Positions 1 to 9,538 are shown, counted from the stretch's first letter. The stretch is 64,000 bases of DNA from Glutamicibacter nicotianae (GCF_006539525.1 NZ_BJNE01000006.1:62001-126000), one strand, 5' to 3'. Numbers and translations: made by a program. The notes: generated from the sequence alone by a model not told the origin.

Positions 1-122
1 CAATGAAAATGTCGACCCCGGCATTGTCCTCGTGATGTTTCGTCTTGTGCCCAACGCGGAAGCAACAATGCCCAGCGAATGATCCGCGGTCTTCTAGACT
101 CGAAGGTGTAACGGCGACGGTG

Positions 123-824
123 ATGGGAAAATTGGTGGTTCGAGGCTTTGGCGCTAGAGCGCACTTGGGCGCTGCTATGTGCGCAGCAGTACTCCTGATG
201 AGCGGGTGCAGCTCACCAGAAGCCGAAGTCGGCGCATCGCCGGTAGCCCAGGTTCGCCTCGATGGCGCACAGCTGGAGAACCTGCTCGAGGAATTCGCCC
301 AAGAAGAAAAGAATTCCGAGGTCATCAGCGACAAGCAACTTCGTGAGAACATTCCGCAAGCCCAGGAATGGATCGAGAACGTCAAAGTGAATCCAAGCAA
401 ATGCGGGGTCACTTTTGCTGAGCCAGTGGCCGATCAATTGAGGAACGCCACGATGGGCGCCATTGAATTCGAGGACAGCTACCTCACGGTCGCAATCTAC
501 AAGGATTCTGAATTCTTGCAGGCCCAATGGGATGCCAAAACGGCGGCCAACGCTGATTGCGCGCGGTACACCGTCAAGCGGGGCGACGAGACTCGTGCCT
601 ATCATCTTGCCAAGCAGCCCATAGATTCTTCAGCAGGATTATCCGATGGGTATGTGATCACCAGCAGTGATGGGTCGTCGACCCAGCAGCAGCTGATCAT
701 TCGCACTGCCAGCTCGAATGTCCTTCTCGGCCTACAGCGCTCCACATCAGCGGGGAACACCGCGAATGAAGTTGAAGAAGCGTCAGAGATCCTTCAAAAG
801 CTCATGGGCCAGCTGACCCAGTAG
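123..824 (+). CDS. Lipoprotein of a three-gene tandem paralogous family (copy 1)
   Basis: Predicted secreted lipoprotein of 233 residues. A basic N-terminus, a hydrophobic stretch and a lipobox LMSGC place the lipidated cysteine at about residue 29, so it should be anchored on the outer face of the membrane. The reading frame extends upstream to a TTG at 45, but the ATG at 123 (or GTG at 120) gives a normal signal peptide and is preferred. The mature part is acidic and Gln/Glu-rich. It shares with the next two genes a xxPxxC motif (KVNPSKC) about 85-95 residues after the lipobox and a second cysteine (ADCARY) further on. It is the most diverged of the three. No enzymatic motif is seen and its function is unknown. 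Confidence 0.75.
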   Translation: MGKLVVRGFGARAHLGAAMCAAVLLMSGCSSPEAEVGASPVAQVRLDGAQLENLLEEFAQEEKNSEVISDKQLRENIPQAQEWIENVKVNPSKCGVTFAEPVADQLRNATMGAIEFEDSYLTVAIYKDSEFLQAQWDAKTAANADCARYTVKRGDETRAYHLAKQPIDSSAGLSDGYVITSSDGSSTQQQLIIRTASSNVLLGLQRSTSAGNTANEVEEASEILQKLMGQLTQ

Positions 825-876
825 TTTATTTTTACGACGTCGTCGGCTCTTCGGCGGCAACAACGGAAAGCAGTAT

Positions 877-1623
877 ATGACTAAGCGTTTAACCCTTTGG
901 GCCCTGCCATTGGCGGTGAGCATGATGCTGGCCGGCTGTTCTTCAAATTCAGCTAGTGAACCTGCGCAATCGGCTGCTTCAACGACCTCCGTAGACAGCC
1001 AGAAAGAGGCTGCCTCGGATGGCGCGCTCACTGCCGAGCAGGTGAAATCCGTCGCTTCCAAGCTTATGGAAGGCGACAACGCAGTCCAGGTGGTCGGCAA
1101 CGAGCAAATGCAGCAGCAACTGGAAATTGCCAAGAATGCGAAGGCTCCCAGCGGCATCAAGCCGGAGAAATGCGCCGAGTTGAATGCCAAGTATTCAGTC
1201 ACCGACTTGACAGCATCCGTATCCGCAACGGCAACCAGCTCCTCGGAATCCGTCGGCAAGGTCGTGCAGGTCTTCTCCTTGACAGACGATGCCACCCGCA
1301 ACAACGTTTCACAGGCGCTGACCCTGGATGATCTAGAGGGATGCGAAAACGTCACCGTTGAGACCGGTGGCGAAAAAATCGAAACTGAACGCCAGATCCT
1401 GCCCTTGGACGTCAAAGCTGACCAGTCGTTGACCATGTCGACTCAAATGGACGCAGGTGCAGGACAGCTATTGACCTCGGTCGTGGTGCAGGCGCTGCGG
1501 GACGGCAATTTCGTCCTGGTTACCTTGCAGACAGGTTCGCAGCAAGCAGCTGAGCTGGCCGCGCAAGCGGTGGAATTGACGGATCGTGCGTTCGCCGAAA
1601 TCGACGCGGTTCGAAAGCAATAG
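877..1623 (+). CDS. Lipoprotein of the tandem family (copy 2)
   Basis: Predicted lipoprotein of 248 residues with signal peptide and lipobox LAGC (Cys about 21). The ATG at 877 follows a GGAAAG ribosome-binding site. After a Ser/Ala/Gln-rich linker the ectodomain carries an LTAEQ motif, then IKPEKCAEL (cysteine 1) and DLEGCENV (cysteine 2). Copy 3 has the same landmarks in the same order (LTAEQ, IEPAQCAEF, DLQGCEDF), so the two are clear paralogues and the cysteines may form a disulphide. It lies 52 bp after copy 1 and probably shares its transcript, while copy 3 has its own promoter. The fold resembles sensor-domain lipoproteins of actinobacteria in size and cysteine pattern, but I do not assign a function. 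Confidence 0.8.
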   Translation: MTKRLTLWALPLAVSMMLAGCSSNSASEPAQSAASTTSVDSQKEAASDGALTAEQVKSVASKLMEGDNAVQVVGNEQMQQQLEIAKNAKAPSGIKPEKCAELNAKYSVTDLTASVSATATSSSESVGKVVQVFSLTDDATRNNVSQALTLDDLEGCENVTVETGGEKIETERQILPLDVKADQSLTMSTQMDAGAGQLLTSVVVQALRDGNFVLVTLQTGSQQAAELAAQAVELTDRAFAEIDAVRKQ

Positions 1624-1746
1624 TCGTATGTGCTCGGTGCCCCGACTCGCCAATACCAGGCGGTGCTGCGCGTAGGAGCGGGATGCCCGTGGCGGTAGCG
1701 ACGCGGATAGTTTGCCGAGAAGCAATGCATCTTCCGAGTCACATTG

Positions 1747-1788
1747 AAGCCCCTGGCAGTTGAAGTGCGATTCGACTGCCAGGGGCTT
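1747..1788 (+). terminator. Terminator-like hairpin after lipoprotein copy 2
   Basis: A 14-bp perfect stem (1747-1760 with 1775-1788) carries a loop that can itself extend the pairing by about three more base pairs. The T-run downstream is weak (CTTGTCC). It lies about 120 bp after the stop of copy 2. Confidence 0.6.
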
Positions 1789-1911
1789 GTCCATGTGTGG
1801 CACCTGCGGATTTCTCTTTGACTGATGCTTTCCTGGCAGTGGGTGGCGCTTGACCAGCTCTTGACGATTCAAGTGAACAGCTTGCCCAAGTCCATTCGCT
1901 GCAACACTCTC

Positions 1912-1940
1912 TTGTTGTCTTTTTATTTCCAACATATTGT
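1912..1940 (+). promoter_or_regulatory. Putative sigma-A promoter of lipoprotein copy 3
   Basis: TTGTTG (1912-1917) and TATTGT (1935-1940) are separated by 17 bp, a housekeeping-type promoter about 45 bp before the start codon at 1986. Prediction from sequence pattern only. Confidence 0.45.
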
Positions 1941-1985
1941 GAAATGCTGGGGGTGGCTTATCATCACCATAGTGAGGAAATCACC

Positions 1986-2726
1986 ATGAAAAAGCGTTCA
2001 CTCTGGGTGCTGCCCGTAGCAGTTGCCCTGGCACTGACCGGTTGCAGCTCGAATTCGGGAACCGAAGGAGCTGCAGGCTCTTCGGAGGCCCCTCAGGAAC
2101 AGGAAAGCACGGCAGTCCCGGCGCTGACCGCCGAGCAAGCCGCTGCGGTCGCCAAAACTCTCGGTGGAGACGAACCGAATGTGCAGGTTCTGGATAGCGC
2201 TGCGCTGAGCGCCTCGGTTGAAAGCGCAAAGGGACTGATCGATCAGATGGAGATCGAACCAGCGCAGTGCGCGGAATTCGTTGCGCAGCAGGGAACCCAG
2301 GACCTGGACGGCGTCAACATGGCTGCAGCGATTGTCGTCGGCGAGGCCGGTGAGAGCAGCAGCTATTCGGTCGCTGGCTACGAGGATGCTGCCAAGCTGG
2401 AAGCAATCAACAAGATGGCAGATGCCAAGGACTTGCAGGGTTGCGAGGACTTCTCGATGAAGGTAGCAGGCCAGGAAGTTTCGGCTTCTGCCAAGATCCT
2501 GGATGCTGAGTCTGACGCAGACAAGACTATCGCTACCCACACCGCCATGACCATGAACGGTGCTGAAGTGCCGGGTGGTTCGTACCAGATTCAGGGCGTA
2601 GTTGGCGACAACGTCGTTGCCGTCTCCCACACCCAAACCACCGAACAAAGTGAAGACGAGGCTGTGAAGACTCTCGTTGATGAACTGAACAAGGCGGTTG
2701 CAGAGGTCAAAGCGGCGGCCAAGTAA
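1986..2726 (+). CDS. Lipoprotein of the tandem family (copy 3)
   Basis: Predicted lipoprotein of 246 residues. The start is set at the ATG at 1986, which has a GAGGAAA site just upstream and begins MKKRSLWVLPVAVALALTGC with the lipobox cysteine at residue 20; an in-frame upstream start at 1944 would spoil the signal peptide. It parallels copy 2 throughout: a low-complexity Ser/Glu linker, LTAEQAAAVAKTL, IEPAQCAEF, then LQGCEDF, and a C-terminal helix rich in Ala/Glu/Lys. It has its own promoter and terminator and is therefore a separate transcription unit. Function unknown. The strict conservation of two ectodomain cysteines suggests a folded domain rather than a spacer. Confidence 0.8.
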   Translation: MKKRSLWVLPVAVALALTGCSSNSGTEGAAGSSEAPQEQESTAVPALTAEQAAAVAKTLGGDEPNVQVLDSAALSASVESAKGLIDQMEIEPAQCAEFVAQQGTQDLDGVNMAAAIVVGEAGESSSYSVAGYEDAAKLEAINKMADAKDLQGCEDFSMKVAGQEVSASAKILDAESDADKTIATHTAMTMNGAEVPGGSYQIQGVVGDNVVAVSHTQTTEQSEDEAVKTLVDELNKAVAEVKAAAK

Positions 2727-3199
2727 GCTCGCTTCCGGTGGCGAATGCCCCTCTGGTTCCTGGACCAGAGGGGCTTCGCGCATTTGCATGGAAAATACTT
2801 CCAAAGTGAGGCAGCAGCTGCCGATGGATGGAGTGGTCTCAGACGAAGGTTCGGTTAAGAACCTGCTGATGAACCGTGTCCATGGCCAGTGGAGCGGCGC
2901 AATGTGCGGACACGCTCCGAGCAAGAATCAGTGAGAAACGCGCACCGAGGCGGTGTCTCGTTTAAAGTCACCTCCTCAATAAGCAAGAACCCTGCAACGC
3001 CCAGCAGTGGCCCAGAAGCGGGAGCAAGCTACTGAAAACGCAACACGGTTCCGCTCGACCCCTTGAATTTATTGGGAAGTCGCCGAAAGCTGTAGCATTG
3101 ATTAAGGCCAATTTTCTGGCCAAAACCCATTTGATTTTGCATAGCTAGTCGGCATCCGGAAATATCTCTGAAGTCGACGGACGGAAAAGGACACCCCGA
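2727..3199. other. Intergenic region upstream of proS
   Basis: About 470 bases. The first part holds the terminator of the lipoprotein gene (2747-2774). The rest contains only short, unconvincing reading frames and a small GGCCA/TGGCC hairpin near 3105-3121. I looked for a T-box leader before proS (specifier hairpin plus the TGGN T-box sequence) and did not find one. Confidence 0.5.
2747..2774 (+). terminator. Terminator hairpin after lipoprotein copy 3
   Basis: An 11-bp perfect GC-rich stem (2747-2757 with 2764-2774) has a 6-nt loop and lies 20 bp after the stop codon. There is only a short TT tail, as is common in high-GC actinobacteria. Confidence 0.65.
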
Positions 3200-4987
3200 G
3201 TGGTTTTGAAGCTTTCCACTACCTTCTTGCGCACCTTGCGTGAAGATCCGGTTGACGCCGAAGTCGCCAGCCACAAGTTGTTGGTACGCGCCGGTTACAT
3301 CCGTCGTGCGGCCCCGGGAATCTACACCTGGTTGCCGTTGGGTTTGAAGGTCCTTGCGCGTGTTGAAGCTATCGTTCGCGAGGAAATGAACGCTATCGGC
3401 GGCCAGGAAGTCCACTTCCCAGCGCTGTTGCCACGCGAGCCTTACGAGCAGACCGGCCGCTGGACCGAATACGGCGAAGGCCTGTTCCGCCTGAAGGACC
3501 GCAAAGATGCGGATTACCTCCTGGCTCCGACCCATGAGGAAATGTTCACCCTGCTGGTGAAGGACCTGTACAACTCGTACAAGGATCTGCCGGTCTACCT
3601 GTACCAGATCCAGAACAAGTACCGCGACGAAGCACGTCCGCGCGCGGGCCTGCTGCGCGGCCGCGAATTCATCATGAAGGATTCCTACTCCTTCAACATC
3701 GATGACGAGGGCCTGGACGAGGCCTACATGGCGCACCGCGCCGCCTACCTGAAGATTTTCGAGCGCCTGGGACTGGAAGTTGTCCCGGTCTTCGCGCAGG
3801 CAGGCGCCATGGGTGGCTCCAAATCCGAGGAGTTCCTGCATCCAACGGCTATCGGCGAGGACACCTTCGTGCGTTCGGCAGGCGGCTATGCTGCGAACGT
3901 CGAGGCTGTGACCACCGTGGTGCCAGAATCCATCGATTACACCAACGCACCTGCGTTCGAGGTCGTCGATACCCCGGACACCCCGACCATCGAAACCCTG
4001 GTGGCCGCGGCCAACGAGCTGCGCCCACGCGAGGCCGGTGCCTGGGAAGCCAAGGATACCCTGAAGAACGTTGTCCTGGCCGTGACCGACCCTGAAGGCA
4101 ACCGCCAGCTGGTAGTCATCGGTGTTCCAGGCGACCGCCAGGTGGACCTGAAGCGCGTCGAAGCTACCGTAGGTGCCCCGCTGGGCATCATCGGCGAGGT
4201 CCAGGTTGAAGCCGCTAACGGCGAAGACCTGGCCAAGCACCCAGAATTGGTTGCTGGCTACATCGGCCCGGGCAACGGCCTGGACAAGGCTGTTCTGGGT
4301 ACCGAGGGAACCAGCGGCATCACCTACCTGGTTGATCCCCGTGTCGTATCCGGCACCTCGTGGATCACCGGCGCAAACGAAAAGGGCAAGCACGTCTTCG
4401 GCCTGGTGGCCGAGCGCGACTTCGGCTTTGACGGCACCATCGAGTCGGTCAACGTGCTCGAAGGAGATCCGGCACCGGATGGCTCCGGCCCGCTGCGCAC
4501 CGAACGCGGCATCGAAATGGGACACATCTTCCAGCTCGGCCGCAAGTACGCCGAAGCACTGGATCTGCGGGTCCTGGATCAGAACGGCAAGCTGACCGTC
4601 GTCACCATGGGTTCCTACGGCATTGGCGTCACCCGTGCGGTAGCCGCGCTCGCCGAGGCGTACCACGACGAAAACGGCCTGGCATGGCCAAAGCAGGTTG
4701 CCCCAGCCGACATCCACATGGTTGTCACCGGCAAGGGCCCAGAGCTGCTGGAAGCCGCCGAGAAGCTGGCCGCCGAATTCGAAGCGGCCGGCCTGGAGGT
4801 CATCCTGGACGACCGTCCAAAGGTTTCCGCTGGCGTGAAGTTCTCCGATGCGGAACTGATCGGCATCCCAACCATTGTCGTGGTGGGCCGTGGCCTCGCA
4901 GAGGGCGTAGTCGAGGTCAAGGACCGTACCTCAGGCGAACGCCGCGACGTCAAGGTCGAGGACGTCGTTGCGGAGCTGTCTGCCTAA
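3200..4987 (+). CDS. proS: Prolyl-tRNA synthetase (bacterial type)
   Basis: Cytoplasmic class II aminoacyl-tRNA synthetase that charges tRNA-Pro with proline using ATP. At 595 residues it has the full length of the bacterial form. The class II catalytic core shows the THEE sequence near residue 112, motif 2 as RDEARPRAG near 140 and motif 3 as GIGVTRA near 475. Between motifs 2 and 3 lies the long insertion (about residues 225-400) that acts as the editing domain for mischarged alanine in this family. The C-terminal region is the anticodon-binding domain. The GTG at 3200 follows a GGAAAAGGA site. It stands alone between the lipoproteins and a permease. Confidence 0.97.
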   Translation: MVLKLSTTFLRTLREDPVDAEVASHKLLVRAGYIRRAAPGIYTWLPLGLKVLARVEAIVREEMNAIGGQEVHFPALLPREPYEQTGRWTEYGEGLFRLKDRKDADYLLAPTHEEMFTLLVKDLYNSYKDLPVYLYQIQNKYRDEARPRAGLLRGREFIMKDSYSFNIDDEGLDEAYMAHRAAYLKIFERLGLEVVPVFAQAGAMGGSKSEEFLHPTAIGEDTFVRSAGGYAANVEAVTTVVPESIDYTNAPAFEVVDTPDTPTIETLVAAANELRPREAGAWEAKDTLKNVVLAVTDPEGNRQLVVIGVPGDRQVDLKRVEATVGAPLGIIGEVQVEAANGEDLAKHPELVAGYIGPGNGLDKAVLGTEGTSGITYLVDPRVVSGTSWITGANEKGKHVFGLVAERDFGFDGTIESVNVLEGDPAPDGSGPLRTERGIEMGHIFQLGRKYAEALDLRVLDQNGKLTVVTMGSYGIGVTRAVAALAEAYHDENGLAWPKQVAPADIHMVVTGKGPELLEAAEKLAAEFEAAGLEVILDDRPKVSAGVKFSDAELIGIPTIVVVGRGLAEGVVEVKDRTSGERRDVKVEDVVAELSA

Positions 4988-5025
4988 GAGCGCGGCAGCC
5001 GAAAACTGAATAGGGGAGTAGCGCG

Positions 5026-5838
5026 GTGCAAGAGATCTTGGAATTGCTGTCCGTCAACGGTGAACCCGTCTCCTTCTGGCCCCTGGTTTTGCTGCTTCTG
5101 GCAGCCTTGGGCGCTGGATGGATCGACGCGGTGGTTGGCGGCGGCGGCCTGATCCAATTGCCCGCGCTGCTTCTTTTCCCCGGCGTCACTCCGGTGCAGG
5201 CGCTGGCCACGAATAAGCTCGGCTCGATCTTCGGGACTGCAACCAGCGCGGTGACCTACTACCGGCGCACCAGCCCGGATTTGAGAACTGCGATTCCGAT
5301 GGCATTGACCGCGATGCTCGGGGCGTTCGGCGGAGCCGCGCTGGCAACAATACTTCCAGCCGAAGCGATTCAGCCCATCATCATCGCAGCACTCATTGCG
5401 GTGCTGCTCTTCACGATCCTCAAGCCCAAAGCGGGGGAGCTGTCGCGCCTGCGCTACACCGGGCATGGGCACTATCTGCGCGCCATCCTGATCGGGCTGC
5501 TGATCGGCGGCTACGACGGGATGATCGGGCCAGGCACTGGATCGTTCTTGATCATCGCCATGGTGACGGTGCTTGGCTACAACTTCCTGCAGTCCTCCGC
5601 CAAGGCGAAGATCGTGAACCTGTGCACCAATCTGGGTGCGTTGCTGCTCTTCGTCCCGACGGGGCACGTCTTGGTAGCCTTGGGCCTGGCCATGGGCTTG
5701 ATGAATATGCTCGGCGGCTACCTCGGCGCGCGCATGGCCATCTCAAAGGGCAGCGCCTTCATACGCATCGTCTTCGTGATCGTCGTTTCGGCACTGATCA
5801 TCAAGCTCGGTTCGGACCTGATCCTGGCCGGCAACTGA
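5026..5838 (+). CDS. TauE/SafE family membrane permease
   Basis: Integral membrane protein of 270 residues with about eight hydrophobic segments and the family signature in the first repeat, GWIDAVVGGGGLIQLPALLL, echoed in the second repeat by GGYDGMIGPGTGSFLI. TauE/SafE proteins are linked to export of sulfite, sulfoacetate and related sulfur or organic anions; the substrate here cannot be read from sequence. The GTG start at 5026 has a GGGAG site. It lies 38 bp after proS on the same strand and could be co-transcribed. No sulfur-metabolism genes are adjacent, so the transporter role stays generic. Confidence 0.85.
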   Translation: MQEILELLSVNGEPVSFWPLVLLLLAALGAGWIDAVVGGGGLIQLPALLLFPGVTPVQALATNKLGSIFGTATSAVTYYRRTSPDLRTAIPMALTAMLGAFGGAALATILPAEAIQPIIIAALIAVLLFTILKPKAGELSRLRYTGHGHYLRAILIGLLIGGYDGMIGPGTGSFLIIAMVTVLGYNFLQSSAKAKIVNLCTNLGALLLFVPTGHVLVALGLAMGLMNMLGGYLGARMAISKGSAFIRIVFVIVVSALIIKLGSDLILAGN

Positions 5839-5843
5839 AAGGT

Positions 5844-6290
5844 CTAGCGGCTTCCGGCCGCTGATGAGCTAATTGGCGGGTAACCGGCATGATGCTGGAC
5901 CTGTTGCGGTTCGATGGCATGAACCATGGAACTGGTCGGCATTTGCGCGATCCTGAAGGTCAGGAAGCTAGAGCCTAATGCGGCTTTGTAGAGTTGGGCA
6001 ATTGTCGTGCGGGGTTCCAGCGGATCCACGGTCTTCAACGCGGTGGAACCGATTGATACGTACAAGAACCACAAATCGTTGTTCTCGGGGTCGAGGGTAG
6101 CGACCAGCACCGGAGGCTGATGCGCGGCTACGAGCGACATGACGTCGTTGACAGATTCTCCGGATTGAGCAATGACAATGGGCATGCCCTGAATCCAACC
6201 ATGTGCGCTGAGCTGCGCACGACCTTGCCGTGAACTGATCACTTCGCTGACCAGTTCAGCTATCGTCGAACGCATGTATCGACCTGACAT
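5844..6290 (-). CDS. Hypothetical protein, 148 residues
   Basis: Not recognised. A strong ribosome-binding site (GGAGG) precedes the ATG at 6290, which supports expression. The sequence is soluble-looking with no signal peptide or membrane helix. It starts with a helical region (MRSTIAELVSEVISSRQG), has a middle region rich in hydrophobic strands (PPVLVATLDPENNDLWFLYV), and ends in a polar tail rich in His, Gln and Ser. It converges on the permease gene with a 5-bp gap. Its upstream region is an unusually AT-rich gap of about 450 bp. Confidence 0.65.
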   Translation of the reverse strand: MSGRYMRSTIAELVSEVISSRQGRAQLSAHGWIQGMPIVIAQSGESVNDVMSLVAAHQPPVLVATLDPENNDLWFLYVSIGSTALKTVDPLEPRTTIAQLYKAALGSSFLTFRIAQMPTSSMVHAIEPQQVQHHAGYPPISSSAAGSR

Positions 6291-6736
6291 TTCAATACCT
6301 CCAATTGACGACCTAGCTGCAAGTGGTTAGTTCCCCAATAAGCGGAAGAAAGCGGAAAGTTTCACTCCGTTTTAGCGGAGCTGAATGCCGAATCTTAAGC
6401 ACTTGTAATTCACCATAGACCCTTTGGCAGTGAATATCGAGAGCAGTTGAGTAGGAATGAAATTCATGTAGTTACAGCTCCATTCGATGGTGGGGAGAAT
6501 AGGGAAGACTGGTAACTGAAATTACGGTCGATAACGAAAACCAGTATCGGGTATGCCAGTTTCAACGAGGGGCAAGGTTAAAAACCACTGATCGCTGAAA
6601 CATTGCCTGCTTCATCTCGACAGAAACGCCTGTTCCAACGCTGGTCATAATTCGCCGTGGAGAATCAAGGTTGTAATTATTTCGTGATAAATCAACGACG
6701 TGGGAAATATGCCAGAAAAATCTGCAGGAACTCAAG
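6291..6736. other. AT-rich intergenic region
   Basis: About 446 bases, visibly richer in A and T than the flanking genes. It separates two minus-strand genes. A minus-strand frame of 71 codons (6562-6777) exists but overlaps the neighbouring gene and has no convincing start context, so it is not called. It presumably holds the promoter of the gene starting at 6290. Confidence 0.5.
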
Positions 6737-7810
6737 CTATTTCTTGGACTCGACAGTTTCCAAGAGACGGTAGTCACTACTTGATCCGTGCAGTTCGCGG
6801 AGAGCTTGGAATGCTAGGGCGGAAATTTCCAATCCAGCGGCGCCATCGGTATTTCCCGCTGCTACGACCAGCGCTTCAGCAAAATCTTCTTCGGCTGCTG
6901 CGGAGAGCGTGGTTAGTTCTTCCAGTCCGCCTTCGGGCAATGCATAGGCGGGCTCGCGCAGGTCTGCACACCGGTCGTCAACGACGTCGCGCAGGCCGCG
7001 AAGCTGATTTCCCAATTCACTGCGCCGATCTTCAATGGCATCCTCGGCTGACTCAGCGCCACGAGCAGCCGTGAGCTGAAGAAGGAAATCCAGCGCGTAG
7101 CCGCGGTCCAGTGCACGGGCGACGGCCGTTGGCTCGATGTCCTGCGCTCCGGTGATTTCCATAGCCGGGTCCAGCAGATCTGCATGCGGCAGGCAGGCTA
7201 CCAGCTGGTCATTCTGCTTTTCCTCGCCCGCGACTTTGCTCAGCGGCAGGGCCAAGCCGTGGTCGCGCTCGTCACCTGATGATGCAACTGCACGGCGGGC
7301 ATCCAGATTGATCTGGAAGGCAATCTCGGCCAGTTTCGAATCCCTGGGAAGCGACGGCTCCTCGAATGCAGGCATCTGTGCCGAGGCATTGGCGACATTC
7401 GTGGCAAGGGCAACCAGTGCGTCGGGGGAGTAGCGTTGCGGCAACGCCGCAGGTTCTTGGTCATGGAAGCGCAATTCGCCGAGCAGCGCTGAACCCTGCG
7501 ACAAGGAAGTTGCCAGTGCGGACAGCTGCGACGCGTTTTCCTCGGGTGCCAGTTTGGCCAAAGCCTGGGCCTGGGATGCCAGATCCGCGAGCTTTGCTCC
7601 CTGTTCCCACATCGTGCGTTGATCGGCGCTGGCCTCGCTGACTTGTTCGGGCAGTCCGTGCTCGACCAGGGCACCATGAAAGAGCGTGCTGCCTATTCCC
7701 CACGTCACTGCCACGGCAACTGCGCCAGCCAAGGTAGGAGCAATCCAGCCCGGAGCACGGCGTGCTTGCCTGTCGGAGCGAGGGGAGGAAGTAGGCGTTT
7801 TTTCAGTCAT
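6737..7810 (-). CDS. Membrane-anchored protein with DUF4439-like (ferritin-like fold) C-terminal region
   Basis: A 357-residue protein with a short basic cytoplasmic N-terminus, one membrane helix at about residues 22-46, and a large helical outer domain. The C-terminal half (about 215-345) follows the pattern of DUF4439 helical-bundle proteins: ARALDRGYALDFLLQLTAARG, then an RR-containing helix, then EPAYALPEG and a final acidic helix. The carboxylate residues that bind iron in true ferritins are not obvious, so a structural rather than ferroxidase role is likely. It is divergent from rimP across a 175-bp gap; I recall a DUF4439-type gene beside rimP in Arthrobacter relatives, which could be checked. 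Function unknown. Confidence 0.65.
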   Translation of the reverse strand: MTEKTPTSSPRSDRQARRAPGWIAPTLAGAVAVAVTWGIGSTLFHGALVEHGLPEQVSEASADQRTMWEQGAKLADLASQAQALAKLAPEENASQLSALATSLSQGSALLGELRFHDQEPAALPQRYSPDALVALATNVANASAQMPAFEEPSLPRDSKLAEIAFQINLDARRAVASSGDERDHGLALPLSKVAGEEKQNDQLVACLPHADLLDPAMEITGAQDIEPTAVARALDRGYALDFLLQLTAARGAESAEDAIEDRRSELGNQLRGLRDVVDDRCADLREPAYALPEGGLEELTTLSAAAEEDFAEALVVAAGNTDGAAGLEISALAFQALRELHGSSSDYRLLETVESKK

Positions 7811-7985
7811 AGCGTTTCGATCATGCCATGATCAACACAGGCAATGAGGGCATTGGCGGTGCCGCGCGCCACGATGAATGGAGAATGGGCGTGAGTTCCT
7901 TCACCTGTGCCCGTTTGGATGTTCTCAATGAGCGGAACGCAATATAGGCTTAAAGGACAACATCGAATAGCGTGGGAGGATATCC

Positions 7986-8552
7986 ATGACCGGAATGCCG
8001 GCCGATACCGAACAGGAAGCGCAGCGTCTGACTGCATTGCTCTCCAAAGACGTAGAATCCCACGGGCTTCTCTTAGAAGAAGTCACCTTGCGTCCCTCCG
8101 GCAAGCAAATGATCCTGCAGATCATCGTCGACAAAGCTGACGGGCATGAAACGCTGGATCTCGATGAACTTGGCGAAGTCACCACCACCATCTCCAATGC
8201 CCTGGACAAGGACGCCGTCTATGCGAATGCGGCTCCATACGAACTCGAAGTCAGTTCCCCTGGACTCTCCCGACCGTTGACTGCCCAGCGCCACTGGATC
8301 CGCGCCATCAACCGCATGGTCAAGCTTTCACTGGCGGACGGCACGAAGCTCCGCGGACGCCTGCTAGAGGTCAACGAAAATGACGTGCTGGTTGCCGAGC
8401 ACCGCGAGCCGGCCAAGAAGGGCATGAAGGTCAAGGTGCTCGAACCTGCGACCCATGCATTTGAAAATATCCGCAAAGCAGTTGTCGATCCAGAACTGAA
8501 CTTCGACGACGCGCTCTTGGACACTGTTGATACTGAAGATTTGGAGGGCTAA
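7986..8552 (+). CDS. rimP: Ribosome maturation factor RimP
   Basis: Cytoplasmic factor for maturation of the 30S ribosomal subunit. The 188-residue protein shows the RimP N-domain ([21 protein letters not shown], about residues 29-50), the diagnostic [14 protein letters not shown] segment (about 87-100) and an SH3-like C-terminal domain with [18 protein letters not shown]. The ATG at 7986 follows a GGGAGGA site. A TATAGG element at 7943-7948 may be the promoter -10 box. It starts the rimP-nusA-ylxR-infB-rbfA cluster, the standard order in bacteria, and nusA follows after 2 bp. Confidence 0.97.
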   Translation: MTGMPADTEQEAQRLTALLSKDVESHGLLLEEVTLRPSGKQMILQIIVDKADGHETLDLDELGEVTTTISNALDKDAVYANAAPYELEVSSPGLSRPLTAQRHWIRAINRMVKLSLADGTKLRGRLLEVNENDVLVAEHREPAKKGMKVKVLEPATHAFENIRKAVVDPELNFDDALLDTVDTEDLEG

Positions 8553-8554
8553 GC

Positions 8555-9538
8555 GTGGATATTGATATGAATGCGCTGCGCATCCTGGAAAAAGACCGCG
8601 ACATCCCGATGGATGTCTTGATTCCAACCATCGAGTCGGCCCTGCTGCTGGCCTACAACAAGACCGAAGGCGCCATGCCTGGCGCTCGCGCGCATATTGA
8701 GCGCAGCAACGGCCATGTGGCGATCCTGGTGGAAGACCGCGATAACGCTGGCGTGCTGCTGGGCGAATTCGACGATACTCCTCACGGCTTCGGCCGCATT
8801 GCCGCTTCGACCGCACGCCAGGTGATCATGCAGCGCCTGCGGGAAGCAGAAGATGCGCAGGTCGTCGGCGAGTACGCGGCCCGTGTCGGCACCTTGATCT
8901 CCGGCGTCATCCAGCAGGGCTACTCCTCGCACATGGTGCAGGTCAAGCTCGGCGACCTGGAAGCGCTGCTGCCACCGGTCGAGCAGTCGCCAGGCGAGAA
9001 GTACCAGCACGGCAACCGCCTGCGCGCCTACGTTGTCTCGGCCGAGCGCGGCAACAAGGGCCCGGCCATTACCCTGTCGCGCTCCCACCCGAACCTGGTT
9101 CGCCGGCTGTTCGAAATGGAAGTTCCGGAAATCGCTGACGGCACCGTCGCGGTCGAGGCGCTGGCCCGCGAAGCTGGCCACCGCACCAAGATCGCCGTGC
9201 GTGCAACTAAGGCCGGCGTCAACGCCAAGGGTGCCTGCATTGGCGAAATGGGAACCCGCGTGCGCGCTGTGATGAACGAGCTGAACGACGAAAAGATCGA
9301 CATCGTCGATTACAACGAGGATCCAGCAAAATTCATCGCAGCGGCTCTGTCCCCGTCGAAAGTCATCTCGGTGGAGATCCTGGACGAAAGTGAACGCCGT
9401 GCCCGCGTGGTTGTCCCCGACTCCCAGCTCTCGCTGGCGATCGGCAAGGAAGGGCAGAATGCCCGCCTCGCAGCCAAGCTGACCGGTTGGCGCATCGACA
9501 TCCTGGCCGCATCGGGCGGCAAGGAACCGCAGCTGTAA
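8555..9538 (+). CDS. nusA: Transcription termination/antitermination factor NusA
   Basis: RNA polymerase-associated factor that modulates pausing, termination and antitermination. The 327-residue protein has the N-terminal RNAP-binding domain (about 1-125), an S1 domain beginning near GTLISGVI, and two KH domains containing the NusA signatures [14 protein letters not shown] and [14 protein letters not shown]. It ends soon after the second KH domain, so it is the short form without the acidic repeats of gamma-proteobacteria, as is normal for actinobacteria. It starts with GTG at 8555, 2 bp after rimP, and is probably translationally coupled; GGAGGG near 8543 serves as binding site. Confidence 0.97.
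   Translation: MDIDMNALRILEKDRDIPMDVLIPTIESALLLAYNKTEGAMPGARAHIERSNGHVAILVEDRDNAGVLLGEFDDTPHGFGRIAASTARQVIMQRLREAEDAQVVGEYAARVGTLISGVIQQGYSSHMVQVKLGDLEALLPPVEQSPGEKYQHGNRLRAYVVSAERGNKGPAITLSRSHPNLVRRLFEMEVPEIADGTVAVEALAREAGHRTKIAVRATKAGVNAKGACIGEMGTRVRAVMNELNDEKIDIVDYNEDPAKFIAAALSPSKVISVEILDESERRARVVVPDSQLSLAIGKEGQNARLAAKLTGWRIDILAASGGKEPQL

Larger units (their letters stand above)
1624..1985. other. Intergenic region between lipoprotein copies 2 and 3
   Basis: About 360 bases without a convincing gene. It holds a terminator-like hairpin for the first two lipoproteins (1747-1788) and a sigma-A-type promoter for the third (1912-1940). Nothing else recognisable was found. Confidence 0.6.

Noticed and set aside
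3000-3199. T-box riboswitch before proS
   Set aside because: No specifier loop, T-box sequence or antiterminator/terminator pair was found; the gap holds only a 5-bp hairpin.
3029-4717. Open frame of 562 codons on the minus strand through proS
   Set aside because: Antisense to proS, with no start context and a composition matching reverse-frame GC bias.
6562-6777. 71-codon minus-strand gene
   Set aside because: It overlaps the end of the gene at 6737-7810 and has no ribosome-binding site or recognisable pattern.
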